NCBI RefSeq assembly: GCF_021391495.1
Contig: NZ_CP090063.1
Location: forward strand, 3,286,001-3,350,000
Direction of reading: 5' to 3'
DNA from: Amycolatopsis acidiphila
GTDB lineage: Bacteria > Actinomycetota > Actinomycetes > Mycobacteriales > Pseudonocardiaceae
Length of the DNA stretch: 64,000 nucleotides
Shown here: piece after piece, positions 17,712 to 25,129 of the stretch
Layout: each line of letters starts with the position of its first letter
How positions within the stretch are numbered: position 1 is the first letter of the stretch
Made by a program: the position numbers and the translations under genes
Notes under the pieces: model-generated
What the model was told of the DNA's origin: nothing
What the model saw: only the letters and a program-made list of their open reading frames with translations
The model's database searches: none

Positions 17712-18632
17712 TCAGGCGGCTTCGCCGGGCCAGTACAGGCGCATGGGGTTGTCGACGAGCAGCTTGTGCTGCTGCTCGGCGGTCACCGCCACCTGGGGCA
17801 CGTGGTCGACCAGGAGGCCGTCGTCGGGCATGTGGCTCTTGAGGTTCGGATGCGGCCAGTCGGTGCCCCACAGCACGCGGTCGGGGAACTCCGTGACCAC
17901 GCGCCGGGCGAAGGGCACGACGTCGGTGTAGGCGTGCCGCTCGCCGTCGAGGGCCGGCGGCCCGCTCACGGTGAGGCGCTCGGGACAGGTCACCTTCACC
18001 CAGACGTCGTTGCCTTCGACGAAGCGCAGGAACCGGGCGAACTCGGGCCCCTCCACCGGCTTCGTCACGTCCGGCCGTCCCATGTGGTCGATCACCAGCG
18101 GCGCGGGCAGCGAACCGAAGAAGCCCTCCAGCTCCGGCAGGTCGGCGCTTTCGAAATAGAGCACGATGTGCCAGCCGAGCGGGGCGATCTTTTCCGCGAT
18201 CGTGCTCAGGTCCTCCTTCGGCGAGGCGTCGACGAGCCGCCGCACGAAGTTGAACCGCACGCCCCGCACGCCCGCCGCGTCGAGCTCACGCAGCTCGCGC
18301 TCGCCGATGTCGGGACGAACGGTCGCGACGCCGCGGGCCCGGCCTCCGGACGCGCGGACGGCGTCGACCATCGCGGAGTTGTCCGCGCCGTGGCAGGTGG
18401 CCTGCACGATGACGTTGCGCGCGACCCCCAGGTGGTCGCGCAGCGCGAACAACTGGTCCCGGCTCGCGTCGCAGGGCGTGTACTTGCGCTCCGGCGCGAA
18501 CGGGAACCGCGCCTGCGGGCCGAAGACGTGACAATGGACGTCGACGGTGCCGGGCGGGAGCCGGAACGCCGGCTTCGACGGGCTCGGGTACCAGTCCAGC
18601 CAGCCGGGCGTCTTGGCGGAGACGGTGGTCAT
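17712..18632 (-). CDS. LigI-like amidohydrolase (2-pyrone-4,6-dicarboxylate hydrolase family)
   Basis: Amidohydrolase TIM barrel of 306 residues. The N-terminal strand VDVHCHVFGPQARFPFA with its HxH, the mid-barrel VIDHMGRPDVTKP, and the strand-8 aspartate in LWGTDWPHPNL match the LigI family, in which the aspartate activates water to open the pyrone ring of 2-pyrone-4,6-dicarboxylate to 4-oxalomesaconate. LigI is unusual in needing no metal. It is followed upstream in the operon (18654-19679) by a LigJ-like hydratase that acts on LigI's product, which strengthens the call. The true substrate could be a related pyrone or lactone: no ring-cleaving dioxygenase or LigK is present in the window. 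Confidence 0.78.
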   Translation of the reverse strand: MTTVSAKTPGWLDWYPSPSKPAFRLPPGTVDVHCHVFGPQARFPFAPERKYTPCDASRDQLFALRDHLGVARNVIVQATCHGADNSAMVDAVRASGGRARGVATVRPDIGERELRELDAAGVRGVRFNFVRRLVDASPKEDLSTIAEKIAPLGWHIVLYFESADLPELEGFFGSLPAPLVIDHMGRPDVTKPVEGPEFARFLRFVEGNDVWVKVTCPERLTVSGPPALDGERHAYTDVVPFARRVVTEFPDRVLWGTDWPHPNLKSHMPDDGLLVDHVPQVAVTAEQQHKLLVDNPMRLYWPGEAA

Positions 18633-18653
18633 GGGTTCCTTCGGGATCGGGGC

Positions 18654-19679
18654 TCAGCGGCCCTGGCTCGTGAGCAGGGTGTCGAGGCGGGGGTAGACGG
18701 CGCGGGCGTTGTGCTCCCGGATCGCGGCCCACTCGTCCGCGGACAGCTTCGAGGCCTCCGCGTAGCGGCGGGTGTCGTCGAAGTAGTGGCCGGTGCGCGG
18801 GTCGACGCTGCGGACCGCGCCGATCATCTCGGACGCGAAGAGGATGTTGCGGGCCGGGATGACGTCGAAGAGCAGGTCGGAGCCGGGCTGGTGGTAGACG
18901 CAGGTGTCGAAGAAGACGTTGTTGAGCACGTGCTCCTCCAGCTCGGGCTTGCCCAGCGCCATCGCGAGGCCGCGGAAGCGGCCCCAGTGGTAGGGCACCG
19001 CGCCGCCGCCGTGCGGGATGACCAGCCGCAGGGTCGGGAAGTCGGTGAACAGGTCGCCCTGGACGAGCTGCATGAACGCCGTGGTGTCGGCGTTGAGGTA
19101 GTGCGCGCCGGTCGTGTGGAACGCGGGGTTCACGCTCGTGCTGACGTGCACCATCGCCGGCACGTCGTACTCCACCATCTTCTCGTAGACCGGGTACCAC
19201 GAGCGGTCGGTGAGCGGGGGTGCGGTCCAGTGGCCGCCGGAGGGGTCGGGGTTGAGGTTCAGCGCGACGGCGCCGTACTCCTCGACGCAGCGGGTGAGCT
19301 CGGGGACGCACGTGGCGGGGTCGACGCCGGGGGACTGCGGGAGCATCGCGGCCGGGGCGAACCGCTCCGGGTAGAGCCGGCTGACGCGGTGGCACAGCTC
19401 GTTGCAGATGCTCGCCCACTCCGACGAGGTGGCGAAGTCGCCGACGTGGTGGGCCATGAACGACGCGCGGGGGGAGAAGATCGTCAGGTCGATGCCGCGT
19501 TCGTCCATCAGCCGCAGCTGGTTCGTCTCGATCGTCTCGCGCAGCTCGTCGTCACTGATCCGCAGGTCGGCGCGGGCGGGGGCAGCGGCGGGGTCGGACA
19601 GGGCGGCGATCTGCTGCTTGCGCCAGGCCTCGAGCGCGGGTGGGGCGGTGGTGTAGTGGCCGTGGCAGTCGATGATCAA
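18654..19679 (-). CDS. LigJ-like 4-oxalomesaconate hydratase
   Basis: Amidohydrolase-superfamily protein of 341 residues, the usual length of LigJ. The opening MIIDCHGHYTTAPPALEAWR is nearly the LigJ signature; other visible sites are HVSTSVNP (His on strand 5), VIPHGGGAVPYHWGR, and the late acidic residue in FASEMIGAV. LigJ adds water to 4-oxalomesaconate to give 4-carboxy-4-hydroxy-2-oxoadipate in the protocatechuate 4,5-cleavage and gallate pathways. It starts 21 bases before the LigI-like gene's ATG region, so the two are cotranscribed. Upstream are a GntR-type palindrome (19794) and the remains of two operon genes. Actinobacteria more often use the beta-ketoadipate route, so this pair is uncommon. 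Confidence 0.82.
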   Translation of the reverse strand: MIIDCHGHYTTAPPALEAWRKQQIAALSDPAAAPARADLRISDDELRETIETNQLRLMDERGIDLTIFSPRASFMAHHVGDFATSSEWASICNELCHRVSRLYPERFAPAAMLPQSPGVDPATCVPELTRCVEEYGAVALNLNPDPSGGHWTAPPLTDRSWYPVYEKMVEYDVPAMVHVSTSVNPAFHTTGAHYLNADTTAFMQLVQGDLFTDFPTLRLVIPHGGGAVPYHWGRFRGLAMALGKPELEEHVLNNVFFDTCVYHQPGSDLLFDVIPARNILFASEMIGAVRSVDPRTGHYFDDTRRYAEASKLSADEWAAIREHNARAVYPRLDTLLTSQGR

Positions 19680-19793
19680 AGCTGGTCCTCTTCGCGACGC
19701 GGGTGGGCAGGTCGGGTCCGATGCCGCCTGGTCGTGCCGGGCCGCATCGTCGCTCTCCGTGAGCCGTCTGGTGTCACCCTAATCGTCGATGAA

Positions 19794-19805
19794 ATTGTTG
19801 ACAAT
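19794..19805. promoter_or_regulatory. Palindrome ATTGT-NN-ACAAT upstream of ligJ-like gene
   Basis: Five-base perfect arms ATTGT and ACAAT separated by two bases, 115 bases before the LigJ-like start, in an AT-richer patch. TTGT-NN-ACAA is the usual shape of FadR-subfamily GntR sites. It could give ligJ-ligI-MFS their own promoter, downstream of the decayed genes. No GntR gene lies beside it; the nearest is at 43899. The other ~230 bases between ligJ and the pseudogene show nothing else. Confidence 0.4.
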
Positions 19806-19917
19806 ATCTACGACGAACCGTCTTGATCGTGGACGGTCGGCCTGGCCGGTGCCAGGGCGGGGTGCGTCGGTGGAGCGTCCGCCGTCGGGCGCCGGTTCGC
19901 TGAACCGAAGCCGCCGC

Positions 19918-20393
19918 TCAGTCGCCGAGCCCGGCGGCCAGCGCCGCGTCGGCGCCCGCTCTCGTACCGGGCCGCGCCGAATGGGCGCGACGGTGCCGCT
20001 CAGCGACACCACGGCGGCACCCGCCCGGCCGGCGACGAGGTACTTCCCAGCTGTGCGGCCGGTCGTCTCGACGGTGACCCCGCCGGTCACCTGCCGCAGC
20101 AGCCCGAGCTGGTCGAGCAGCGCGCCCAGGTCCCCGGCGTCGCGGACGGTCACGACCGAGTCCAGGATCCGTCAGGGGTCCACTTCGGACGACGGCCAGG
20201 ACAGCCGGACGGCCTGGGGCCGTGCGGAGATCGCCGGCCCGGACGAACCAGCCGGCCGAGTTGCCGGACACCCCCGGATGTCGGCGGCGGGCGACTCCGC
20301 CACCCGCAGGCGGGCCGGGACACCGGCCAGCACGGCGCGGTGCGCCCCGGCGGCGGCCGGGTCGTCGGGAAGTGCCACGGACAGCGGGCTCAC
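19918..20393 (-). pseudogene. Frameshifted oxidoreductase-like gene in the lig-type operon
   Basis: Protein-like sequence is spread over two frames. It starts at GTG 20391-20393, overlapping the previous remnant's TGA (GTGA), with LSVALPDDPAAAGAHRAVLA. It then appears to switch frame near 20275 to NSAGWFVRAGDLRTAPGRPA, back near 20165 to SVVTVRDAGDLGALLDQLGL and VSLSGTV, and again near 20000 to GTRAGADAALAAGLGD followed by a stop at 19918. An in-frame TGA at 20172-20174 also interrupts the first frame. Each piece has coding-like composition, so this is a decayed gene of ~155 codons. I suspect a dehydrogenase subunit or domain, but I do not recognise the family. The GTGA coupling shows it once belonged to the operon. 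Confidence 0.6.
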
Positions 20394-20604
20394 AGGCGCT
20401 CCAGGAGGAGTTCGGCGCCGCGGTCGGCGAGCTCGACCGCGAACATGGGGTCTTCGACAGCGGTCTTGACCGGGACGTCCGGTTCGGCCAGCCCGTTGGC
20501 GATGTCGGCGAGGTGCAGCCACTCGGCCTGGTAGCCGTTGACCGGGTACTGCCAGACCCGCACGCCGTCCGGGGCGCGCAGGGCGGAGCCGAGCGTCCCG
20601 GTGC
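20390..20604 (-). pseudogene. 3' remnant of a Gfo/Idh/MocA-type dehydrogenase
   Basis: About 70 codons remain, beginning directly at the end of the mandelate-racemase-family gene with no start of their own: GTLGSALRAPDGVRVWQYPV, then WLHLADIANGLAEPDVPVKT and AVELADRGAELLLERL and a TGA at 20390. The ...L.DIANGL..P....V.D...A..L.....LL.. pattern looks like the C-terminal helix region of Gfo/Idh/MocA oxidoreductases. The 5' ~80% is gone, so a deletion has joined it to the upstream gene's tail. It is worth noting that LigC, the dehydrogenase that makes 2-pyrone-4,6-dicarboxylate, is a Gfo/Idh/MocA protein; whether this was LigC-like cannot be told. Confidence 0.5.
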
Positions 20605-21690
20605 TCAGCCGACGCGGAAGCGGGCGACGGCCTGCTCGTCCCAGGCCAGGCCGCTGCCGGGACGGTCGGCGGCGGTGACGTGGCCGCCGGCGACGGTGAC
20701 GGGGTCGATGAGGATGGGATCGGCCCAGTCGACGTACTCCAGCCAGTGTGCCGTCGGGGTCGCGGCGAGCAGGTGCGCGGAGACCTCGGGGTAGAGGTGG
20801 CACGACATCGGGACCCCGGCCGCGTCCGCGAGCGCGGCGGCGGCCTGCCATCCGGTGACCCCGCCGATCCGGTCCGCGTCGGGCATGACGAAGTCACTCG
20901 CACCGGCGGCGAGCGCGCGGGCCATCGCCCGCGGGCCGGTGAAGTTCTCGCCGAGCTGCACCGGGGTCTCCAGCGTGGCGGCGAGCTCGGCGGCACCGGT
21001 GTGGTCGTCGTGCCGGATCGGTTCCTCCAGCCACGACAGGCCTTCGCCGTCGAGCATGCGGCACCGCTGCCGGGCCTCGTCGAGGCGAAGCGCCTGGTTG
21101 AAGTCCGCCATCAACGCGGTGCCGGCGGGCAGCGCCGCCCGCACGGCGCGCACGGCGGCGAGGTCGGCCGCCGCATCCGGGCGGCCCAGCCGCATCTTGA
21201 CGCCGGCGAAGCCCTCGGCCAGTTCGACCGCTTCGTCGGCGGCCTCGGCCGGGTCCAGCAGACCGAGCCCGTTGCTGTTGTAGGCCGGGAGCGCGCGCGG
21301 CTCGGCGCCGAGCAGCCGGGCGAGGGGCTGTTCCGCCGCGACCGCGAGCGCGTCCCAGCACGCCATGTCGAGGGCCGCGAGCACGCCGGACACCAGCCCG
21401 CGGACGCCGAGCAGCCGGTGGTGCCCCGCCATCGTCCGCCGCACCGCCGCGGGCGCGGCCGGACTGTCCGCCAGGAGCGCGGTCGCCTCGGCGACCAGCG
21501 GCAGCATCGCGTGCCCGGCGGCTTCGCGGTAGCAGAACAGGTAGCCGCGCCCGGTCACGCCCTCGTGCGTGGTGAGGTCGAGCAGCAGCAGGGGCGCCTC
21601 GGTGATCCGGCTGGCGCTGGTGCCCAGCGGGCGGCGCATCGGCACGCGCACGAGCCGCGCGCCGATCCCGCGGACGGTCGGCACGGTCAT
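20605..21690 (-). CDS. Enolase-superfamily enzyme, mandelate racemase subgroup
   Basis: Protein of 361 residues. Aligned by motif to mandelate racemase with an offset of one: metal ligands D196 (ADFNQ), E222 (LEEP) and E248 (LGEN); the D271/H298 dyad (DADRIGG, SCHLYPE); E319 region (LEYVDW). The KxK base motif reads K165-M-R167, so the second lysine (mandelate racemase K166) is Arg. Such enzymes abstract a proton alpha to a carboxylate; with only the His-Asp base obviously intact, a dehydratase or one-direction reaction on a hydroxy acid is likelier than racemisation. It overlaps the ketopantoate-reductase-like gene upstream by four bases (ATGA) and is first-half partner of the LigI/LigJ operon. 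Confidence 0.85.
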   Translation of the reverse strand: MTVPTVRGIGARLVRVPMRRPLGTSASRITEAPLLLLDLTTHEGVTGRGYLFCYREAAGHAMLPLVAEATALLADSPAAPAAVRRTMAGHHRLLGVRGLVSGVLAALDMACWDALAVAAEQPLARLLGAEPRALPAYNSNGLGLLDPAEAADEAVELAEGFAGVKMRLGRPDAAADLAAVRAVRAALPAGTALMADFNQALRLDEARQRCRMLDGEGLSWLEEPIRHDDHTGAAELAATLETPVQLGENFTGPRAMARALAAGASDFVMPDADRIGGVTGWQAAAALADAAGVPMSCHLYPEVSAHLLAATPTAHWLEYVDWADPILIDPVTVAGGHVTAADRPGSGLAWDEQAVARFRVG

Positions 21691-22607
21691 TTCCGGCCTT
21701 CGGCGTGCACCGCCAGCAGGTCGGCGATGGCGCGGTTGGCCGGGGTGGGCACTCCGAGCGCGCGGCCGCGGTCGACCACGTCGCCGCTGAGCCAGGGCAC
21801 TTCGAGCCGGTTGCCGCGTTCGAGGTCGTGGTGCATCGAGGAGGTCATCGTGTCGGGCACGGTGTCGACGAACGCGAGCCGGTCGTCGGCGTAGTCCTCG
21901 GGCAGCGGCACGCCCTGCGCGCGGGCCACCCGCACGACCTCGTCCATGACATCGCGCAGGAACGCGCGGCTGCGGTCAATGGCGCGGATGGGGCCGATCG
22001 GGGAGCGGGTGAGGCTGGTGGTGCCCGACAACCCGACGAGGAACACGAACTTCTCCCAGATCGTCCGCTCGATCCGGTCGCTGACCTCGGCGTCGATCTT
22101 GCCGTCCGCGCAGGCTTCGCGGAACCGGGCGGTGCGGGCGGACTGGCTGCCGTCGTACTCGCCGAACACGAGTTTCTGCATGTTGCCGGAGTGGCGGATG
22201 ACGCCGGGCTCGGCGATCGTGGCCGCGATGTAGCAGACCCCGCCGAGCACGTGCTCCGGCCCGAGCACCCGGCGCAGGATGTCGTCCTTGACCACGCCGT
22301 TCTGGAAGGACACCACGGCGGTGTCCGCGCGCAGCAGCGGCCGGATCTGCCCGGCCGCCGCCTCGGTGTCCCACAGCTTCACGCCGAACAGCACCAGGTC
22401 CACCGGATCGAGCGTGCCGGGATCGTCGGTGGCCTCGACCTCGGGCAGGTGCACGTCGCCCATCGGGCTCTCGACACGCAACCCGTTCGCCCGCAGCGCA
22501 GCCAGCTGGGCGCCGCGCGCGACGAACGCCACGTCGTGCCCGCCTTCGGCCAGGCGTGCCCCGAAGTAGCCGCCGACACCGCCCGTGCCCATCACCGCGA
22601 TCCGCAT
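21687..22607 (-). CDS. Ketopantoate reductase-family protein (PanE/ApbA-like)
   Basis: Protein of 306 residues, normal for the family. N-terminal NADPH Rossmann motif GTGGVGGYFG (residues 7-16), then VDLVLFGVKLWDT and SFQNGVVKDDIL, both typical of PanE/ApbA proteins, and a helical C-terminal domain. The family reduces 2-oxo acids such as ketopantoate to 2-hydroxy acids. First gene of the operon and coupled to the mandelate-racemase-family gene, so it probably reduces or oxidises a pathway intermediate and is not the housekeeping pantothenate enzyme. The ATG at 22605-22607 starts directly at the first beta strand (MRIAVMGTGG); a longer frame would run through the operator at 22627-22646. Confidence 0.85.
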   Translation of the reverse strand: MRIAVMGTGGVGGYFGARLAEGGHDVAFVARGAQLAALRANGLRVESPMGDVHLPEVEATDDPGTLDPVDLVLFGVKLWDTEAAAGQIRPLLRADTAVVSFQNGVVKDDILRRVLGPEHVLGGVCYIAATIAEPGVIRHSGNMQKLVFGEYDGSQSARTARFREACADGKIDAEVSDRIERTIWEKFVFLVGLSGTTSLTRSPIGPIRAIDRSRAFLRDVMDEVVRVARAQGVPLPEDYADDRLAFVDTVPDTMTSSMHHDLERGNRLEVPWLSGDVVDRGRALGVPTPANRAIADLLAVHAEGRK

Positions 22608-22626
22608 ACCGCCTCCATAGTTGAAC

Positions 22627-22646
22627 GTCCATACAACAATATGGAC
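22627..22646. promoter_or_regulatory. Perfect inverted repeat GTCCATA-N6-TATGGAC (TetR operator candidate)
   Basis: Seven-base perfect arms at 22627-22633 and 22640-22646 in the 104-base gap between the divergent panE-like and TetR genes; a third half-site GTCCATAC follows at 22660-22667. Size and position fit a TetR dimer site controlling both directions. Confidence 0.7.
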
Positions 22647-22711
22647 CGCTGATTCCCCTGTCCATACCGGAGGAAGTGTGTTTTGCCGGAGAGACGCCAT
22701 AGAATTCGGGC

Positions 22712-23293
22712 ATGGGACGCACTAGGGGCTTCGACGTCGGCGAGGCGCTCGACGCCGCTCTCCGCACGTTCTGGCAGCAGGGTTTCGACGCGACCTCGAT
22801 GCAGGACCTGTGCCAGGCGATGCAGGTGCGGCCCGGCAGTGTGTACGCGGCCTTCGGCGCGAAGCGTGAGCTGTTCGCCGCGGCCCTGCGCCGCTACGCC
22901 GAGACGGTCACGGCGGAGGCGGTCGGCCGCATCACCGCCGCGCCGACGGGCATGCAGGGGCTGCGGGACTACTTCGCCCACCTGATCGACGCCATGGTCG
23001 ACGGCGACCGGCGGTGGGGGTGCCTGATCACGAACTCGGTGGTCGAGTTCGCGACGCGGGACCCGGACCTGGCCGGGTTGATGAGCCTGCACCTGGCGAA
23101 CCTGCGTGCCGCCTTCGCCGCGGCGCTGACCCGCGCCCGCGCCGAGGGCGAGCTGCGCCCCGGCGCCGGCCCGGAGTCGGCCGAGCTGCTGGTCGCCGTC
23201 GTGCAGGGGATGAACGTGCTCGCGAAGAGCCGCCCCGGCCGCGCCGCACTGGAGTCCGTCGCGGCGTCGGCACTGGCGGGGCTGGTTCCCTGA
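22712..23293 (+). CDS. TetR/AcrR-family regulator of the adjacent catabolic operon
   Basis: Protein of 193 residues. The HTH is near the N-terminus (ALRTFWQQGFDATSMQDLCQ and VRPGSVYAAFGAKRELF, residues ~15-55), followed by a helical domain with WGCLITNSVVEFA around residue 100, a feature of the TetR_C subgroup seen in AcuR/NemR-like regulators. It is divergent from the panE-mandelate racemase-lig operon, with a perfect inverted repeat between. It most likely represses that operon and responds to its substrate or to a reactive intermediate. It is convergent with the PuuE-like gene. Confidence 0.85.
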   Translation: MGRTRGFDVGEALDAALRTFWQQGFDATSMQDLCQAMQVRPGSVYAAFGAKRELFAAALRRYAETVTAEAVGRITAAPTGMQGLRDYFAHLIDAMVDGDRRWGCLITNSVVEFATRDPDLAGLMSLHLANLRAAFAAALTRARAEGELRPGAGPESAELLVAVVQGMNVLAKSRPGRAALESVAASALAGLVP

Positions 23294-23362
23294 GGGCGCC
23301 GCGCTCGGCCCGGAGGAAGACTTGGCGGCGGCGGGGTGGTTCTCACCGAGTCCCTTACCGGT

Positions 23363-24289
23363 TCAGGACCACTCGTGGTGGTGCTCGAGCCACCAGCGCG
23401 CGATGTCCAGGCGGCGCAGGAACGAGACGCCGTCCTTCTGCCCGATGTACTCGACGAAGTCCCGCACCGCGCTGGCGCGGTTGGCCTGGCCGCTCCACCG
23501 CGGGTGCAGCCCGACGGTCAGCATCCGCGGGCCCAGCCCGTGGTCGACCTCGTCGCAGAGGTAGTCCACGCCCAGCCGGAGGCTCTCGAAGAACTGCGCC
23601 GGCGAGCCGTAGGTCGGGTTGAGCAGGTAACGCGTGTCGTTGTAGACCTTCGAATACGGCACGATCAGCAGGTCCTGCCCGCCGGCCGTGGTGAAGTAGG
23701 GCAACTCGTCGTTGCACGGGTCGGAGTCGTAGAGGAAGCCGCCCTCCTCGACCAGCAGCTCCAGGGTGTGCTCGCTGGGGAACGAGCGCAGATACCAGCC
23801 GAGTGGCCGCTCGCCGGTGGTGCGCGTCAGCGACTCGATCGCCAGGCGCAGGTGCTCGCGCTCCTCCTCGACGCTCATCCGGTTGTACTCCAGCCAGCGG
23901 TAACCGTGCCCGACCACGTCGTGCCCTCGGTCGCGGATCCAGGCCGCGACCTGCGGGTTGCGTTCGAGCGCGACCGCGCACGCGCCGACGGTCACGGGCA
24001 CGTCGTAGCGGTCGAACAAGCGCGCGAGCCGCCAGATGCCGACCCGGCTGCCGAACTCGTAGTGCGTCTCGCTGCCCAGGTCCCGGACGGAGGCGTCGGT
24101 CTCGTAGTCGTACTCGCCCCAGCCGTCGTTGCGGCCGTCCCCGTCAGGCAGCGAGTACTCGGCCCCCTCCTCGTAGTTGATCACGATGTTGACCACCAGC
24201 TTCTCGCCGCCCGGCCAGCGCACCTGCGGCGGGTGCCGGCCGTAGCCGACGAAGTCCCGCGGTCGCCGGACCGTGCTGTCAGCGGACAT
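23363..24289 (-). CDS. PuuE-like polysaccharide-deacetylase-family hydrolase (allantoinase type)
   Basis: Protein of 308 residues, the usual length of PuuE-type, cofactor-independent allantoinases. Visible: VVNIVINYEEGAEYSLPDGD near the N-terminus, FGSRVGIWRLARLFDRYDVP, GHDVVGHGYRW (the NodB-fold histidines), RSFPSEHTLELL and late GLHPRWSGQANR. The fold belongs to the NodB deacetylases, but the EEGAEYS/GDG signature is that of the purine-ureide branch, hydrolysing allantoin or a similar cyclic amide. No other purine-degradation gene is in the window, so the substrate is open. Single gene; its upstream neighbour is a degraded stretch (24376-24978). Confidence 0.78.
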   Translation of the reverse strand: MSADSTVRRPRDFVGYGRHPPQVRWPGGEKLVVNIVINYEEGAEYSLPDGDGRNDGWGEYDYETDASVRDLGSETHYEFGSRVGIWRLARLFDRYDVPVTVGACAVALERNPQVAAWIRDRGHDVVGHGYRWLEYNRMSVEEEREHLRLAIESLTRTTGERPLGWYLRSFPSEHTLELLVEEGGFLYDSDPCNDELPYFTTAGGQDLLIVPYSKVYNDTRYLLNPTYGSPAQFFESLRLGVDYLCDEVDHGLGPRMLTVGLHPRWSGQANRASAVRDFVEYIGQKDGVSFLRRLDIARWWLEHHHEWS

Positions 24290-24375
24290 CCTGTGCGTTC
24301 CCCTCTCCTACCCGGCCGTCCGGTGACCGTACTGCGAGACGATGCGCACGCTCGCGCCCGCTCCGGCGGCGCTGG

Positions 24376-24605
24376 TCACCGGGTGGTCGGCGCGGCGGTC
24401 ATCGTGTCCAGGCGCATCGTCTTGAGGACGGCGAGGTTCGCCACGAACAGGCCCGGCAGCAGGACGCCGAGCACGCGCTGGTCCGACATCCACAACCCGG
24501 CCGCCGCACCGCCGAACACGAGCGCCGCCGTGAGTGCGTAGGCGACCGGGCCGCGGCGGCCACCCCCACTGGGCTCGCCGCGTCGCCAGAACGAACCCGC
24601 CGCAG
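24376..24605 (-). pseudogene. C-terminal remnant of a small membrane protein
   Basis: About 65 codons with two clear membrane helices (PVAYALTAALVFGGAAAGLW and VLGVLLPGLFVANLAVL), ending MTAAPTTR then a stop. There is no ATG, GTG or TTG start with an RBS in frame near the beginning, and the sequence upstream of about 24605 is unlike protein, so the N-terminus is missing. It meets a TetR remnant head-to-head at ~24610. Possibly the former target gene of that regulator. Confidence 0.5.
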
Positions 24606-24619
24606 GTGGCGTGCTTGTT

Positions 24620-24978
24620 CGCCGCCGCACCGCGGCGGTAGTGGCCGGGGGCGGGCGGTCGTTCCGGCTGCGCCTGCTGGAACACCCCGCGCTGCTGCCG
24701 CTCGTCGCGACGCGGCCCGCGCGCGGGCAGGTGGCGTTGCGCAGCGTCGAGTCCGTGCTGGAGATCTTGACCGGCAAGGGCTTCACGGCGCCGGACGCGC
24801 TGGCGGTTTCAACGCCATGACGACCTTCGTGCTGGGGCACGTGCTCGCCGAAGCCCTGCGAACCGGACCCCGGCACGAGGAACGGTTCGAGCGCGCGCCG
24901 GCAGCGTTGCTGGACGGGCTGGCCGCGACCGCCGGTGGCCGCACGGCGGAGACGCCGGCCGCACCGCGACCGTTGTGA
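24620..24978 (+). pseudogene. TetR-family regulator remnant (5' deletion and frameshift)
   Basis: The C-terminal half of a TetR protein is readable in two frames: HPALLPLVATRPARGQVALR and VESVLEILTGKGFTAPDALA, then after a one-base shift near 24803 FNAMTTFVLGHVLAEALRTG and ERFERAPAALLDGLAATAGG up to a TGA at 24976-24978. The DNA-binding half is absent. With the truncated membrane gene just left of it, this marks a deletion that removed both 5' ends of a divergent pair. The 150 bases that follow, up to 25130, contain only the promoter region of the next gene. Confidence 0.65.
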
Positions 24979-25129
24979 GCTATCCACAGTGGACAGCGAA
25001 CTTCCTGTTCATCCCCGGCTACTGCCCTGCACGGTGGCAGCGGCGGGCCGCGGCTCGCCTGGTGCCGGAAGCCGGTGGCGGCGCGGTAATGTCCGCACGG
25101 ATACCCACCGTATGAAGGAGACCGGGTCG

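Noticed and set aside
25112..25129. ATG at 25112 as start of the decarboxylase-like gene
   Set aside because: The best ribosome-binding site (AAGGAG, 25115-25120) would fall inside the coding sequence, and the family N-terminus aligns with the ATG at 25130.
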